Source of the DNA: a virus
Strand: one strand, 5' to 3'
Length of the DNA stretch: 21,898 bases
Virus record (IMG/VR): IMGVR_UViG_3300030101_003222
Coordinates: 1 to 21,898 of that record
Both the position numbers and the translations under genes were made by a program. Below, piece by piece: positions 7,816 to 14,384 of the stretch. How positions within the stretch are numbered: the stretch's first letter is position 1; each line of letters starts with the position of its first letter. The notes below the pieces were generated by a model. It saw nothing but the letters and a program-made list of their open reading frames with translations, did not search any database and was not told the DNA's origin.

Positions 7816-8387
7816 TAAAACCTTTTGTAATAGGCACAATACTAGCCCTTATATTAATTTTTTTTCTTAATAGTATGATGAACTCAGCACTAGCTGAGAC
7901 AAATACAGTATCATCAACAGTCGTAACAAATAATACTCCACCAACTGCGAGCAGTCCTAGTGTTGTTGTCAATAATTCTGATGTATGTAAAACTGCTGTA
8001 GCTGGTGCAGTTCAGACTCAGATACTTGGTATAAGTTCTGGTATGACAGTCACTGATGAGAATTGTGAAAGAATAAAATTATCAAGATCGTTATATGCTA
8101 TGGGTATGAAAGTGGCTGCGATTTCAACATTATGTGCAGATTATAGAGTGTTTGACGCAATGTGGAATGCTGGAACATACTGCCCTTTTCAATCAGCCAT
8201 AGGCGAGGATGCAAAAACAGGTTGGGAAAATAATAAAAGTTTGATTCCTAATGGTAGTTTAATATTTGTTGAACTTGAAAAAATAGAGGTTAAAGAAACA
8301 CCACAAACAGTTAGAGATTTAAATGATTTTGAGAAATTTGTTATTGTCGGCATGGCTATGTATATTGGTGTGCCTATCCTTTTCTAG
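7812..8387 (+). CDS. Secreted or membrane-anchored hypothetical protein
   Basis: A 191-residue protein, taken from the ATG at 7812; a TTG three codons upstream is possible but less likely. The N-terminus (IKPFVIGTILALILIFFLNSMMNSALAET) is a signal peptide or membrane anchor ending in an ALA-type cleavage site. A Ser/Thr/Val-rich linker follows. The body carries several cysteines (VCKTAVAG, DENCERIKLS, ISTLCADY, GTYCPFQ), suggesting disulfides in the periplasm. The C-terminus is hydrophobic (FVIVGMAMYIGVPILF). The last 65 bases also encode the signal peptide of the next gene in another frame. It lies before the lysis genes; the function is unknown. Confidence 0.65.
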   Translation: MIKPFVIGTILALILIFFLNSMMNSALAETNTVSSTVVTNNTPPTASSPSVVVNNSDVCKTAVAGAVQTQILGISSGMTVTDENCERIKLSRSLYAMGMKVAAISTLCADYRVFDAMWNAGTYCPFQSAIGEDAKTGWENNKSLIPNGSLIFVELEKIEVKETPQTVRDLNDFEKFVIVGMAMYIGVPILF

Positions 8388-9855
8388 TAAAGCTGTAGAT
8401 TGCACAACTGATACAGTAGGATTATGTAATCCCACTATTGAACAAATCATTGAGGAAGTAATCACTGAAACAATAGAGTTCCAATCTGACGGTATATTAA
8501 CAACTACGACTACTGAAACTACTACTACGACAACAACTGTTTCTAATGAAGATTCTGGAGATATTTTAGATGGCGATAATGGTTATGTCACATCTTCAAA
8601 AGAGGGCGATATGGACATTGATTGGGGAGGTCAAGGACCTGCGACTATGCCGAGTGGTTCTGGTTGTTTCAATTTAGGAACTGATAAATGTGCCCAAATA
8701 ACAGGCTCTGGTAATTCAACATCAAATATGGGTGTAGAGGGCATGGGTACTACTTTCATTAATACTGTTGATATATCAGACCTAAATATAAAATATGGTG
8801 GTAAAACTAACTATTCAATAAAGGTTGATAAACAGGATGCTTCTGATTCAATCTACATGCATATTACAGGAAAAAATGGCAATACAAATGTTTTTAGTGG
8901 TACGGATATTTTAAGTGCAAGTGGCACAAACTCTGGATTTGATACATACACAGGGGGATTTGATTTCTCTGGAAGTATTACAACTGTAATTATAGAGGTC
9001 GGAGGTAGAGATATCAATCTTGCAATCGGACCCTTGTTCGACGATGTCTCTGTTAACATTTTGTATAACACTATCAATACCATTGTTGAGCAAACGATAA
9101 CAAGTGTTGAAATGTTTGTTGCTTTAAACCCTGATGTGCCTGATGAAGTAATAGATGTTGTTGAAGATATTTTTGATGCTAATATTCCTGTTGAATCTGA
9201 TGTCGGTTTTGAGTTTGAACCTATTGAGGTAGAAGAAGTAAGTTATGAAAGTGTTGAAATAGAAATCGCTGAGATAGAAATAGAAGAAATACAAGTAGCA
9301 AGTGTTGATGTTTCAGAAAATGTTGAGGTCAGTGTGGCTGATGTGGAATCAGAAATTGAAATGGAGTTAGAAATGGATATTGAAGATGTTGAAACAGATA
9401 CAACAGAACCAGAACCAACAGAAGAAACACCAAAGGATAGCGAAAGCACAGAACAACCCGAAGAAAAAACAGAAGAATCAACAGAGGAACCCAAACAAGA
9501 AGAAACAGAAGTAGCAGAGGCGAAAGAAGAAACCAACCAAGAAAAAAGCCAAGACGATGAAAAACAGGAATCATCTAAACAAAAAGCAGCTAAAAAAGTT
9601 TTGAAAAAGATTGATGATAAAAAGAGATATGATTCTACAAGTCAATTAAAAACCCTCGTTGTAATGCAAGTATTAGGAAACACTAAATCATTTTTTGATA
9701 GCCAACAAGAACTTAATGATAGGGCAAATTTTTTTACTAATCTAACTTTGCCAGATGCTGTCATATCTGATAATAATATTGCAGGATATTTACTGTTTGG
9801 TGGTAGTAATCAATTAATGAATGAAATGATAGAGAGTCAATGGCAACAGAAATAG
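8323..9855 (+). CDS. Large acidic secreted protein with Thr tract, unknown function
   Basis: A 510-residue protein with a clear signal peptide (ILRNLLLSAWLCILVCLSFSSKA). A short Thr-rich tract (about 60-72) is followed by a Gly/Ser/Asn-rich strand-forming region to about residue 245. A very acidic low-complexity stretch (about 295-425) follows, first alternating Glu/Val/Ile, then Glu/Thr/Pro/Lys. A basic patch (KQKAAKKVLKKIDDKK) and a compact conserved-looking C-terminus (LKTLVVMQVLGNTKSFFD, AGYLLFGGSNQLM) end the protein. It overlaps the previous gene by 65 bases and the next by 16. The architecture suggests a surface or periplasmic extended protein. No family is recognised. Confidence 0.65.
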   Translation: MILRNLLLSAWLCILVCLSFSSKAVDCTTDTVGLCNPTIEQIIEEVITETIEFQSDGILTTTTTETTTTTTTVSNEDSGDILDGDNGYVTSSKEGDMDIDWGGQGPATMPSGSGCFNLGTDKCAQITGSGNSTSNMGVEGMGTTFINTVDISDLNIKYGGKTNYSIKVDKQDASDSIYMHITGKNGNTNVFSGTDILSASGTNSGFDTYTGGFDFSGSITTVIIEVGGRDINLAIGPLFDDVSVNILYNTINTIVEQTITSVEMFVALNPDVPDEVIDVVEDIFDANIPVESDVGFEFEPIEVEEVSYESVEIEIAEIEIEEIQVASVDVSENVEVSVADVESEIEMELEMDIEDVETDTTEPEPTEETPKDSESTEQPEEKTEESTEEPKQEETEVAEAKEETNQEKSQDDEKQESSKQKAAKKVLKKIDDKKRYDSTSQLKTLVVMQVLGNTKSFFDSQQELNDRANFFTNLTLPDAVISDNNIAGYLLFGGSNQLMNEMIESQWQQK

Positions 9856-10325
9856 ATGTAGGTGGAGTAAAATTTAGAGGAGGTAAGATATTCCTCATCA
9901 TAACTATTTTAAGTAGTTTTGTAGGGGTATTATGGGGTGGTTTTGAGGCATATCAGAGGTACTTAGATATGGAAGCCAAAATCAATAACTTTGTATCGCC
10001 AGATATGTCAGGTTTTGACAAAAAATTAGAAGTGTTAGATACTGAATTAAATATGTTACAATCAGAAATATCTATAATACTTGACGAGGTTGCTTTGGTG
10101 GCCGATGTTGCTAAAGAGCTCAAAAACGATTTAAAAGCAGATGTCCGTAGAATAGAAACTATTGTTGAAGATGTTGAGCAAAGAGTAAAAGAAGATAGCC
10201 GAGAAAATGCAAAAGATTTAAAAGAGGCTATTAATAATATAAAAGATGATATGACAGAACTAGAGGAAAAGGTTGAAAAGCAAATAAGAAACGCATTAGA
10301 GAACCCTTTAAGTAAGTTGAATTAA
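9840..10325 (+). CDS. Membrane-anchored coiled-coil protein next to the lysis genes
   Basis: A 161-residue protein. Residues about 16-36 (IFLIITILSSFVGVLWGGF) form one transmembrane segment. The rest is long, highly charged and heptad-like (KKLEVLDTELNMLQSEI, DVRRIETIVEDVEQRVKE, KDDMTELEEKVEKQI), predicting a coiled coil. This one-TM-plus-coiled-coil layout resembles inner-membrane spanins, and the gene precedes the lysozyme and holin. No partner outer-membrane lipoprotein is embedded nearby on this strand, so spanin is only a possibility. The start overlaps the previous stop by 16 bases. Confidence 0.6.
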   Translation: MATEIDVGGVKFRGGKIFLIITILSSFVGVLWGGFEAYQRYLDMEAKINNFVSPDMSGFDKKLEVLDTELNMLQSEISIILDEVALVADVAKELKNDLKADVRRIETIVEDVEQRVKEDSRENAKDLKEAINNIKDDMTELEEKVEKQIRNALENPLSKLN

Positions 10326-10350
10326 AACACATATATGATATTTATTGCCC

Positions 10351-10539
10351 ATGAGTAAGATTACACCAAAAACTACAAAAGAGCATATTGTCAATATTTA
10401 TAATAAAATAGAACAGTTAGAATCAAATCATATTTACCATTTGCAACAAGAGGTAAAAAAATTAAATCGTATTTTGTATGCTGTTGGTTTTATGGTTGCT
10501 ACACAATTTATAGCATGGGGATTAAAATTTTTTAGCTGA
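10351..10539 (+). CDS. Small membrane protein upstream of lysozyme
   Basis: A 62-residue protein, taken from the ATG at 10351 in preference to a TTG two codons upstream. Residues 1-40 are helical and charged (EHIVNIYNKIEQLESN, LQQEVKKLNR). Residues 41-58 (ILYAVGFMVATQFIAWGL) form a single C-terminal transmembrane segment. The stop overlaps the lysozyme start (TGATG). It could be a holin accessory or anti-holin, a guess from size, topology and position only. Confidence 0.55.
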   Translation: MSKITPKTTKEHIVNIYNKIEQLESNHIYHLQQEVKKLNRILYAVGFMVATQFIAWGLKFFS

Positions 10540-10979
10540 TGGACTTACATACTTTACAACAAGAAATAATACAGGAAGAGGGTGGTATAATACTAAAACC
10601 ATATCAAGATCATTTAGGATATTGGACAATCGGTGCTGGCCACCTTATTAGAGATAATGAAAAACAAGAACTTATGCAACCGATTACATATCAAAGAGGT
10701 TTAGAATTATTTTTAAAAGATTTTAATGTATCAAAAAAAGATATGGAAACTTTTACTGAGGGTATGAGTATTGATGATAATGCCAAAGAGTGTGTGCTTC
10801 ACATGGTATTCCAGCTTGGATTACCTCGTTTAAATAAATTTATTAAATTCAAAAAGTGTTTATCTGAAAACGATATAGAGGGTGCTATGGTTGAGATGAA
10901 AGACTCGTTATGGTATCGTCAAACTACCAATCGTGCTAATCGCATAATTGATAAAATGAAAAAAAGTATAGGAGTATAA
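10539..10979 (+). CDS. Endolysin, T4-type lysozyme (GH24)
   Basis: A 146-residue muramidase that cleaves peptidoglycan at lysis. The T4 lysozyme triad is visible: E14 (in QEEGG), D24 (KPYQDHLGYW) and T30 (YWTIGAGH), with spacing one residue longer than T4 between Glu and Asp. The rest also follows T4 lysozyme: MVFQLGLPRLNKF, and SLWYRQTTNRANRII near the C-terminus. There is no signal peptide, so release to the periplasm should need the holin encoded just downstream. The length is slightly shorter than T4 lysozyme (164). Confidence 0.93.
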   Translation: MDLHTLQQEIIQEEGGIILKPYQDHLGYWTIGAGHLIRDNEKQELMQPITYQRGLELFLKDFNVSKKDMETFTEGMSIDDNAKECVLHMVFQLGLPRLNKFIKFKKCLSENDIEGAMVEMKDSLWYRQTTNRANRIIDKMKKSIGV

Positions 10980-11396
10980 ATGGTACTAGGAAAATTATTA
11001 GGTGGTGATGCAATAAAAACTGTTGCTGGTGTTATTGATGATTTACATACCAGTGAAGAAGAAAAAGAACAGTTAAAAGTGCGATTTGCTGAGATAGAGT
11101 CACGATTAAAAGAAAAACAGATGGCGATTAATTTAGCAGATGCACAAAGCACTGCTGGTGGCATAAGTGGTATGTTACAACGCTCATGGCGACCTCTTAT
11201 TGGTATGTCATGTGCTTTAGCAATTTTTTGGGAGTTTGTCTTGTCAAAATTTATTTTGTTTATTTGTGGATTGTTTCAGTATGAAGTGGTAAACATACCA
11301 GAGTTAGATATGGGAACTCTTATGCCTCTTGTGATGTCACTTTTAGGTATGGGAGCACTCAGGACGTTCGAGAAAACCAAGGGAATCTCGAAATAA
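10980..11396 (+). CDS. Holin, 3TM / GTA-holin-like family
   Basis: A 138-residue protein starting at the ATG abutting the lysozyme stop, with AGGAG upstream. The N-terminal half is helical and charged (EEEKEQLKVRFAEIESRLKEKQMAINLADAQ). It is followed by SMLQRSWRPLIGMSCALAIFWEF with breaks, the signature of the 3TM holin family (PF11351 type; the motif RPxIG), then FILFICGLF and LMPLVMSLLGMGALRTFEK. The family opens the inner membrane to let the endolysin out. Its place directly after the lysozyme supports the call. Confidence 0.88.
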   Translation: MVLGKLLGGDAIKTVAGVIDDLHTSEEEKEQLKVRFAEIESRLKEKQMAINLADAQSTAGGISGMLQRSWRPLIGMSCALAIFWEFVLSKFILFICGLFQYEVVNIPELDMGTLMPLVMSLLGMGALRTFEKTKGISK

Positions 11397-11411
11397 CGAA
11401 AGGAGTCAGTT

Positions 11412-11540
11412 ATGGCAAAAAAATTTATTGAGGAAAAAGTCAATAGATGGTGGCATGCATTCACTGAGTTAAAATCATGGGTGCAGATAGCAATAGCAAT
11501 CGTATTGGTTGTTTTAGTTCATAATTATATTTTGCATTAG
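11412..11540 (+). CDS. Very small membrane protein
   Basis: A 42-residue ORF with AGGAG at 11401-11404 upstream. Residues 1-20 are polar and amphipathic (KKFIEEKVNRWWHAFTELK). Residues 21-38 (SWVQIAIAIVLVVLVHNY) form one transmembrane helix. It sits between the holin and the Lys-rich mini-proteins. It may be a lysis accessory; no family is known to me. Confidence 0.5.
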   Translation: MAKKFIEEKVNRWWHAFTELKSWVQIAIAIVLVVLVHNYILH

Positions 11541-11541
11541 T

Positions 11542-11646
11542 ATGGCTAAGAAAAAGAAAAAAACTGTTGGTCTTACTAATAAACAAAAAAAGTTGCCGAA
11601 AGCATTACAAATGGCGATTTTAAAAAAACAAAAAAAGGGAAAATAA
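11542..11646 (+). CDS. 34-residue Lys-rich mini-protein
   Basis: A short ORF (begins MAKKKKKTVGLTNKQ) with about 14 lysines and no acidic residues. It begins one base after the previous stop and is followed immediately by another basic mini-ORF, so it is probably translated by coupling. The charge suggests binding to DNA, RNA or membrane phospholipid; there is no recognisable domain. Confidence 0.45.
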   Translation: MAKKKKKTVGLTNKQKKLPKALQMAILKKQKKGK

Positions 11647-11647
11647 T

Positions 11648-11746
11648 ATGCCAAGAGGAGTAGGTTATAGCTCAGGTAGGAGTTCAATGAGGTCAAAACC
11701 CATGAAACCTAAAAAAGCTAAAAAGAAAAAAAAGAAGAAAAAATAA
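11648..11746 (+). CDS. 32-residue Lys-rich mini-protein
   Basis: A short ORF (begins MPRGVGYSSGRSSMRSK) ending in a lysine run (eight Lys after PKKA). It starts one base after the previous stop, and its own stop overlaps the next start (TAATG). An N-terminal Gly/Ser/Arg part and a C-terminal poly-Lys tail give a nucleic-acid-binding look. The A-rich DNA at 11711-11743 explains the lysines in part, so the composition alone is not proof of function. Confidence 0.4.
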   Translation: MPRGVGYSSGRSSMRSKPMKPKKAKKKKKKKK

Positions 11747-11928
11747 TGGTTAAGGTTGCGTCTATAAAAAACATCACGAAAGGTTTGAAACCAGGACAAA
11801 AAAAAACCATGAATCGTCACGCAAGACATCATAGTTTGAAACACATGCGGTCAATGGCTAATGCGATGAAAAAGGGTGCAACCTTTACACAGGCACATAA
11901 TAGAGCCATGAGGTCAGTAGGGAAATGA
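11746..11928 (+). CDS. 60-residue basic protein
   Basis: A Lys/Arg/His-rich protein: KGLKPGQKKTMNRHARHHSLKHM, then MANAMKKGATFTQAHNRAMRSVGK at the C-terminus. The latter segment (KGxTFxxAHxxAMRxVGK) is a pattern I have seen in small conserved phage proteins. The ORF overlaps both neighbours (TAATG and ATGA). It may bind nucleic acid; the function is unknown. Confidence 0.6.
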   Translation: MVKVASIKNITKGLKPGQKKTMNRHARHHSLKHMRSMANAMKKGATFTQAHNRAMRSVGK

Positions 11929-12068
11929 GTACAGGGTTTACGACTACTGCCACAATATCTGAATTAATAGACAAAAGACCTATAAAAAGGAAAAAACGAT
12001 CAAACAGGTCTAGAAAAGCTGTGAAAAAAAGCTCATACAGAGCCACACAGAGGCTTTTGAGGGTTTAG
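11925..12068 (+). CDS. 47-residue basic C-terminal protein of the late operon
   Basis: The last plus-strand ORF before the strand switch. The first 17 residues are neutral (STGFTTTATISELIDK), and the rest is strongly basic (KRKKRSNRSRKAVKK, YRATQRLLRV). It overlaps the previous stop by ATGA. The stop lies at the base of the hairpin that separates the two converging operons. No family is recognised. Confidence 0.5.
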   Translation: MSTGFTTTATISELIDKRPIKRKKRSNRSRKAVKKSSYRATQRLLRV

Positions 12069-12093
12069 GGGTACTAATACCCCCAGACCTCAA
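12057..12093. terminator. Hairpin between convergent operons, possible bidirectional terminator
   Basis: The inner stem GGGGTA/TACCCC (loop CTAA, 12068-12083) is extended by the outer arms TTGAGG (12057-12062) and CCTCAA (12088-12093) across a small internal loop. It covers the stops of both converging genes. A strong U-tract is missing on either side, so it may slow or block transcription without being a classical intrinsic terminator. Confidence 0.5.
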
Positions 12094-12862
12094 TTCTTGC
12101 ACTTAAAACAGCTTCATCTCGCCAAATCCAATCATCAGGGTTTGGAATCAAAGAATTTTTAACATCTTCGGCTGAATTAACAGTTTTTAGATAATAAGCC
12201 ATAGCAGTTATAATATGCTCACATAATTTCATGGCATAATGATAATCCGTAAGAGACATTTCATAAAAATCTGTACCTGTTTTTTTAGCTACAAGATACC
12301 ATAATTTTTGATTAGCATTTGTGCCTCTATGATAGATAGCTTGTTGCATGGCATGAGACATAGAGATACCGTTTGGTTTTCTCTTAGTGGTTTTCAAATC
12401 AATATAGAAATCTTCATTAGTATATTTATCTTCCATGTGAAAGTCAGTATAACCAATCAGAGGTATGCCTTTGATATCTAGTTCTACTTTTTTTTGATAA
12501 CCTATAAGATTCCATTTGAAAGCATGATCTCTAAACTTTTGAACACCTAAATTTAGCAAAGGCGATAAATATTCTTTTTCCTCTGCAGTTTTAGGGTCAT
12601 CAATTCTTGAGCAGTTTGCGTCAAACTCATCATGCATTTTTTTATCAGCTACTTCTAGATGCAATCCATTAAGAAACATATTTAAACCAGACTCAACTGC
12701 TTTTCCTCGTTCAGCAGCAGCACTACTAGCAAACTCATAACCGAATATCCTACGCAATGCCCACCTCTCACGATTAAAAGCGAACTCGTTTAAATGGCTA
12801 AATGACAGTGGCAATAATTTTTTTTTATCGCCACTATCAAACTTTTGAAAATGTTCTATCAT
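12074..12862 (-). CDS. PD-(D/E)XK nuclease superfamily protein (RecB/Cas4-like exonuclease)
   Basis: A 262-residue protein, the last gene of the minus-strand operon. The fold signature is visible in order: SFSHLNEFAF near residue 20, AAERGKAVE at 49-57 (the conserved Glu of motif I), GYTD with D140, IDLKTT with D155 and K157 (the D-x-K core), and HAMQQAIYH at 170-178 (the QxxxY motif). This set matches phage and RecB-type PD-(D/E)XK exonucleases, which degrade or process DNA ends in recombination or host DNA breakdown. No four-cysteine Fe-S cluster of true Cas4 is seen. The start overlaps the upstream stop by ATGA. Confidence 0.8.
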   Translation of the reverse strand: MIEHFQKFDSGDKKKLLPLSFSHLNEFAFNRERWALRRIFGYEFASSAAAERGKAVESGLNMFLNGLHLEVADKKMHDEFDANCSRIDDPKTAEEKEYLSPLLNLGVQKFRDHAFKWNLIGYQKKVELDIKGIPLIGYTDFHMEDKYTNEDFYIDLKTTKRKPNGISMSHAMQQAIYHRGTNANQKLWYLVAKKTGTDFYEMSLTDYHYAMKLCEHIITAMAYYLKTVNSAEDVKNSLIPNPDDWIWRDEAVLSARIEVWGY

Positions 12863-13110
12863 ATCAAGTCAATATATTCTTTTTGTTTTTCAACAATATT
12901 AGTTACTTTAACTTGTAAATGCATTAGATCATCACTGATTGCACCTTTACCAAACTTATGAAGATACATAGCAATAGCAATCCTCAAGTTTTCCATGACA
13001 TGCAAATCTTTTGTAGCATGAAATATAGCACCTTGTAATTGCTCTTCATGTTCATTGTGATATGCTTCTTGTTCTTCTGGTGTTAGTTCTTCTAATAAAC
13101 GATCAGACAT
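12859..13110 (-). CDS. Hypothetical small helical protein
   Basis: An 83-residue, acidic, helical protein (LLEELTPEEQEAYHNEHEEQL, then MHLQVKVTNIVEKQKEYIDL). It starts at an ATG overlapping the upstream stop (TAATG), with GGAGG eight bases before. It lies between the HTH protein and the PD-(D/E)XK nuclease and overlaps the nuclease start, so it may work with it. No family is recognised. Confidence 0.55.
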   Translation of the reverse strand: MSDRLLEELTPEEQEAYHNEHEEQLQGAIFHATKDLHVMENLRIAIAMYLHKFGKGAISDDLMHLQVKVTNIVEKQKEYIDLI

Positions 13111-13307
13111 TATTTTCCCTCCATTGAATATTGTGCGAAAGTCTTACCCTGTTTGGTAATATTTTCAGTTATTATATCATAACCCTCTTTTCTTAAATCT
13201 AAAATTCTAGCACTTAACCTAAAGCAACCGAACTTTTCAAGAGCATCTATGGGGGTTAGTTTTTTACCTTTGAGTAGGTAATTTAAGATTTGTTTATTCT
13301 GGCTCAT
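13110..13307 (-). CDS. Small helix-turn-helix protein
   Basis: A 65-residue protein that looks like a winged helix: NKQILNYLLKGKKLTPIDALEKFGCFRLSARILDLRKEGYDI with breaks, followed by a wing (TENITKQGKTFAQYSM). The pattern 'LTPxDAlxxfgxxRLsaRIxdLrkeGxxI' matches the small phage HTH_39-type family. These are presumed DNA-binding, perhaps regulating the operon or assisting replication. GGAGG lies seven bases before the ATG. Confidence 0.75.
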   Translation of the reverse strand: MSQNKQILNYLLKGKKLTPIDALEKFGCFRLSARILDLRKEGYDIITENITKQGKTFAQYSMEGK

Positions 13308-13318
13308 ACAACCTCCTT

Positions 13319-13675
13319 CTATAAGTGTTTTGCCAACTCCCTTTCGTTAACGACTTTAGTTCTTAAGTCTTCACGAAAGGTTTTAAAGGTTTCGTATCTA
13401 ATCTTAGCACGATTCCTTTCTTTAAGAACTTTCTCGTATCTATCGGTATAGTCCTTAAACCTTTTATCTGAATAAATGTGTGCATTTAATTCAGTAGTAT
13501 TCTTATACTTAATATTTTGACAGTAATAAAGGGTTAATTCTGATACTAACATTTTTTCCTCTTTTTTAAGGAGTTCTAATGCTGTATCGCTATCGCTATA
13601 TTCAAGACCTAGTATCTCTTGTTGATGAGATAATTGGCTAGGCTCAAACTCTAGTGAATATATATCAGTCGCCAT
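13319..13675 (-). CDS. Conserved-type phage helical protein, unknown function
   Basis: A 118-residue helical, charged protein. The C-terminal half (YTDRYEKVLKERNRAKIRYETFKTFREDLRTK, with breaks) looks like a long helical hairpin or coiled coil. The start overlaps the HNH gene's end by eleven bases, with GAGG upstream. Small proteins of this kind accompany recombination or nuclease genes in other phages; the specific role is unknown. Confidence 0.55.
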   Translation of the reverse strand: MATDIYSLEFEPSQLSHQQEILGLEYSDSDTALELLKKEEKMLVSELTLYYCQNIKYKNTTELNAHIYSDKRFKDYTDRYEKVLKERNRAKIRYETFKTFREDLRTKVVNERELAKHL

Positions 13676-13961
13676 TGTTTTCCTCGTACTCTTTGTTATC
13701 TATTTTTTCTTTCAATCTGATTCGCCATTCTTCGTTTATATCTTTGTGTTGATGTGCAATCGTATGACAGCTTCTGCATACAGGAAATAAATTATCAATC
13801 CTATTAAGGCGATTATTTTTTACTCCTCCCATTTTTTTTGAAATCAAGTGATGGATATCTACTGCTGGTTTTTGATAACATCCCCAACACATAGGGGTAT
13901 CTTGTTCGTGATACCCCCAGTATTTGCTAAAAAGTAGTTTATAGTTTTTCAAGGTTTTCAT
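13665..13961 (-). CDS. HNH endonuclease
   Basis: A 98-residue nuclease with a textbook HNH site: a first CxxC at C25/C28, the catalytic DIHHL (H37-H38), the linking N57 (RIDNLFPVC), a second CxxC at C62/C65 followed by H66, and H70. The two CxxC pairs bind a structural zinc, and the HH...N...H set binds the catalytic metal. Here it lies in the early operon rather than beside the terminase, where packaging-associated HNH proteins usually sit. It overlaps the SSB-like gene by 23 bases. Confidence 0.85.
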   Translation of the reverse strand: MKTLKNYKLLFSKYWGYHEQDTPMCWGCYQKPAVDIHHLISKKMGGVKNNRLNRIDNLFPVCRSCHTIAHQHKDINEEWRIRLKEKIDNKEYEENNGD

Positions 13962-14358
13962 TGAAAGACTTTACAGCATTTTTAGTAAGATCTGAAATAT
14001 CAGTTACTGCAAAATGCCCACTACCCATAGCACGACCAACTATGCCAGTCACAAAGATATCTCTTCTTTGCGTCACATCCTTACTGACAATAGGTCTAGA
14101 TGTAGTAGTGATTGCCGAACTACTACCATCTTGCGTGTGATCTGCAACAACCTCAATGTCTTTGACATTAGTATAGGGATTACCATTTGCAGATGTCTTT
14201 GTATTAACCACTGTGAAATTTATAGCATCGCCACTTTTAGGCATAGGGTTAAGCACTGTGCCTCGGCAGTATAATCTAGTACCGTCTATCAAATCTATTG
14301 AGTAGTTTGGTACTCCGTCTTTAGTATTGTCGAATATTTTTTCTATAACATTTGACAT
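13939..14358 (-). CDS. OB-fold / single-stranded DNA-binding-like protein
   Basis: A 139-residue protein. The N-terminal ~70 residues form alternating strands (YSIDLIDGTRLYCRG, GDAINFTVVNTKTSANGNPYTNVKDIEVV, with breaks) of an OB-fold kind. A Ser/Thr/Asp linker follows, then a conserved-looking DIFVTGIVGRAMGSGHF segment and a charged C-terminal helix. This layout fits a phage ssDNA-binding protein, but the acidic tail tip typical of bacterial SSB is not obvious. It is preceded by an (AAT)n tract and GGAGG, suggesting strong translation, which fits an SSB. Confidence 0.5.
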   Translation of the reverse strand: MSNVIEKIFDNTKDGVPNYSIDLIDGTRLYCRGTVLNPMPKSGDAINFTVVNTKTSANGNPYTNVKDIEVVADHTQDGSSSAITTTSRPIVSKDVTQRRDIFVTGIVGRAMGSGHFAVTDISDLTKNAVKSFNENLEKL

Positions 14359-14367
14359 ATTACCTCC

Positions 14368-14384
14368 TATTATTATTATTTATT
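14368..14384 (-). repeat. (AAT)n tract directly upstream of ribosome site, copy 3
   Basis: Reading on the minus strand, an AATAATAATAAT tract runs into AGGAGG and the start of the OB-fold protein. It is the third copy of the same arrangement in this operon and overlaps the upstream region near the lipoprotein stop. Confidence 0.6.

Noticed and set aside
9243-9574. Minus-strand open frames rich in Ser/Val or Leu opposite the acidic arm
   Set aside because: They are mirror frames of the GAA/GTA-rich acidic region and have no independent support.
12074-12862. True Cas4 assignment for the PD-(D/E)XK nuclease
   Set aside because: The cysteines needed for the Cas4 iron-sulphur cluster are missing; only one Cys near residue 84 and one near 214 are present.
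14014-14274. Plus-strand open frame with several Cys/His, opposite the OB-fold gene
   Set aside because: It lies within a well-supported minus-strand gene with a ribosome site; no domain is recognisable despite the Cys/His content.
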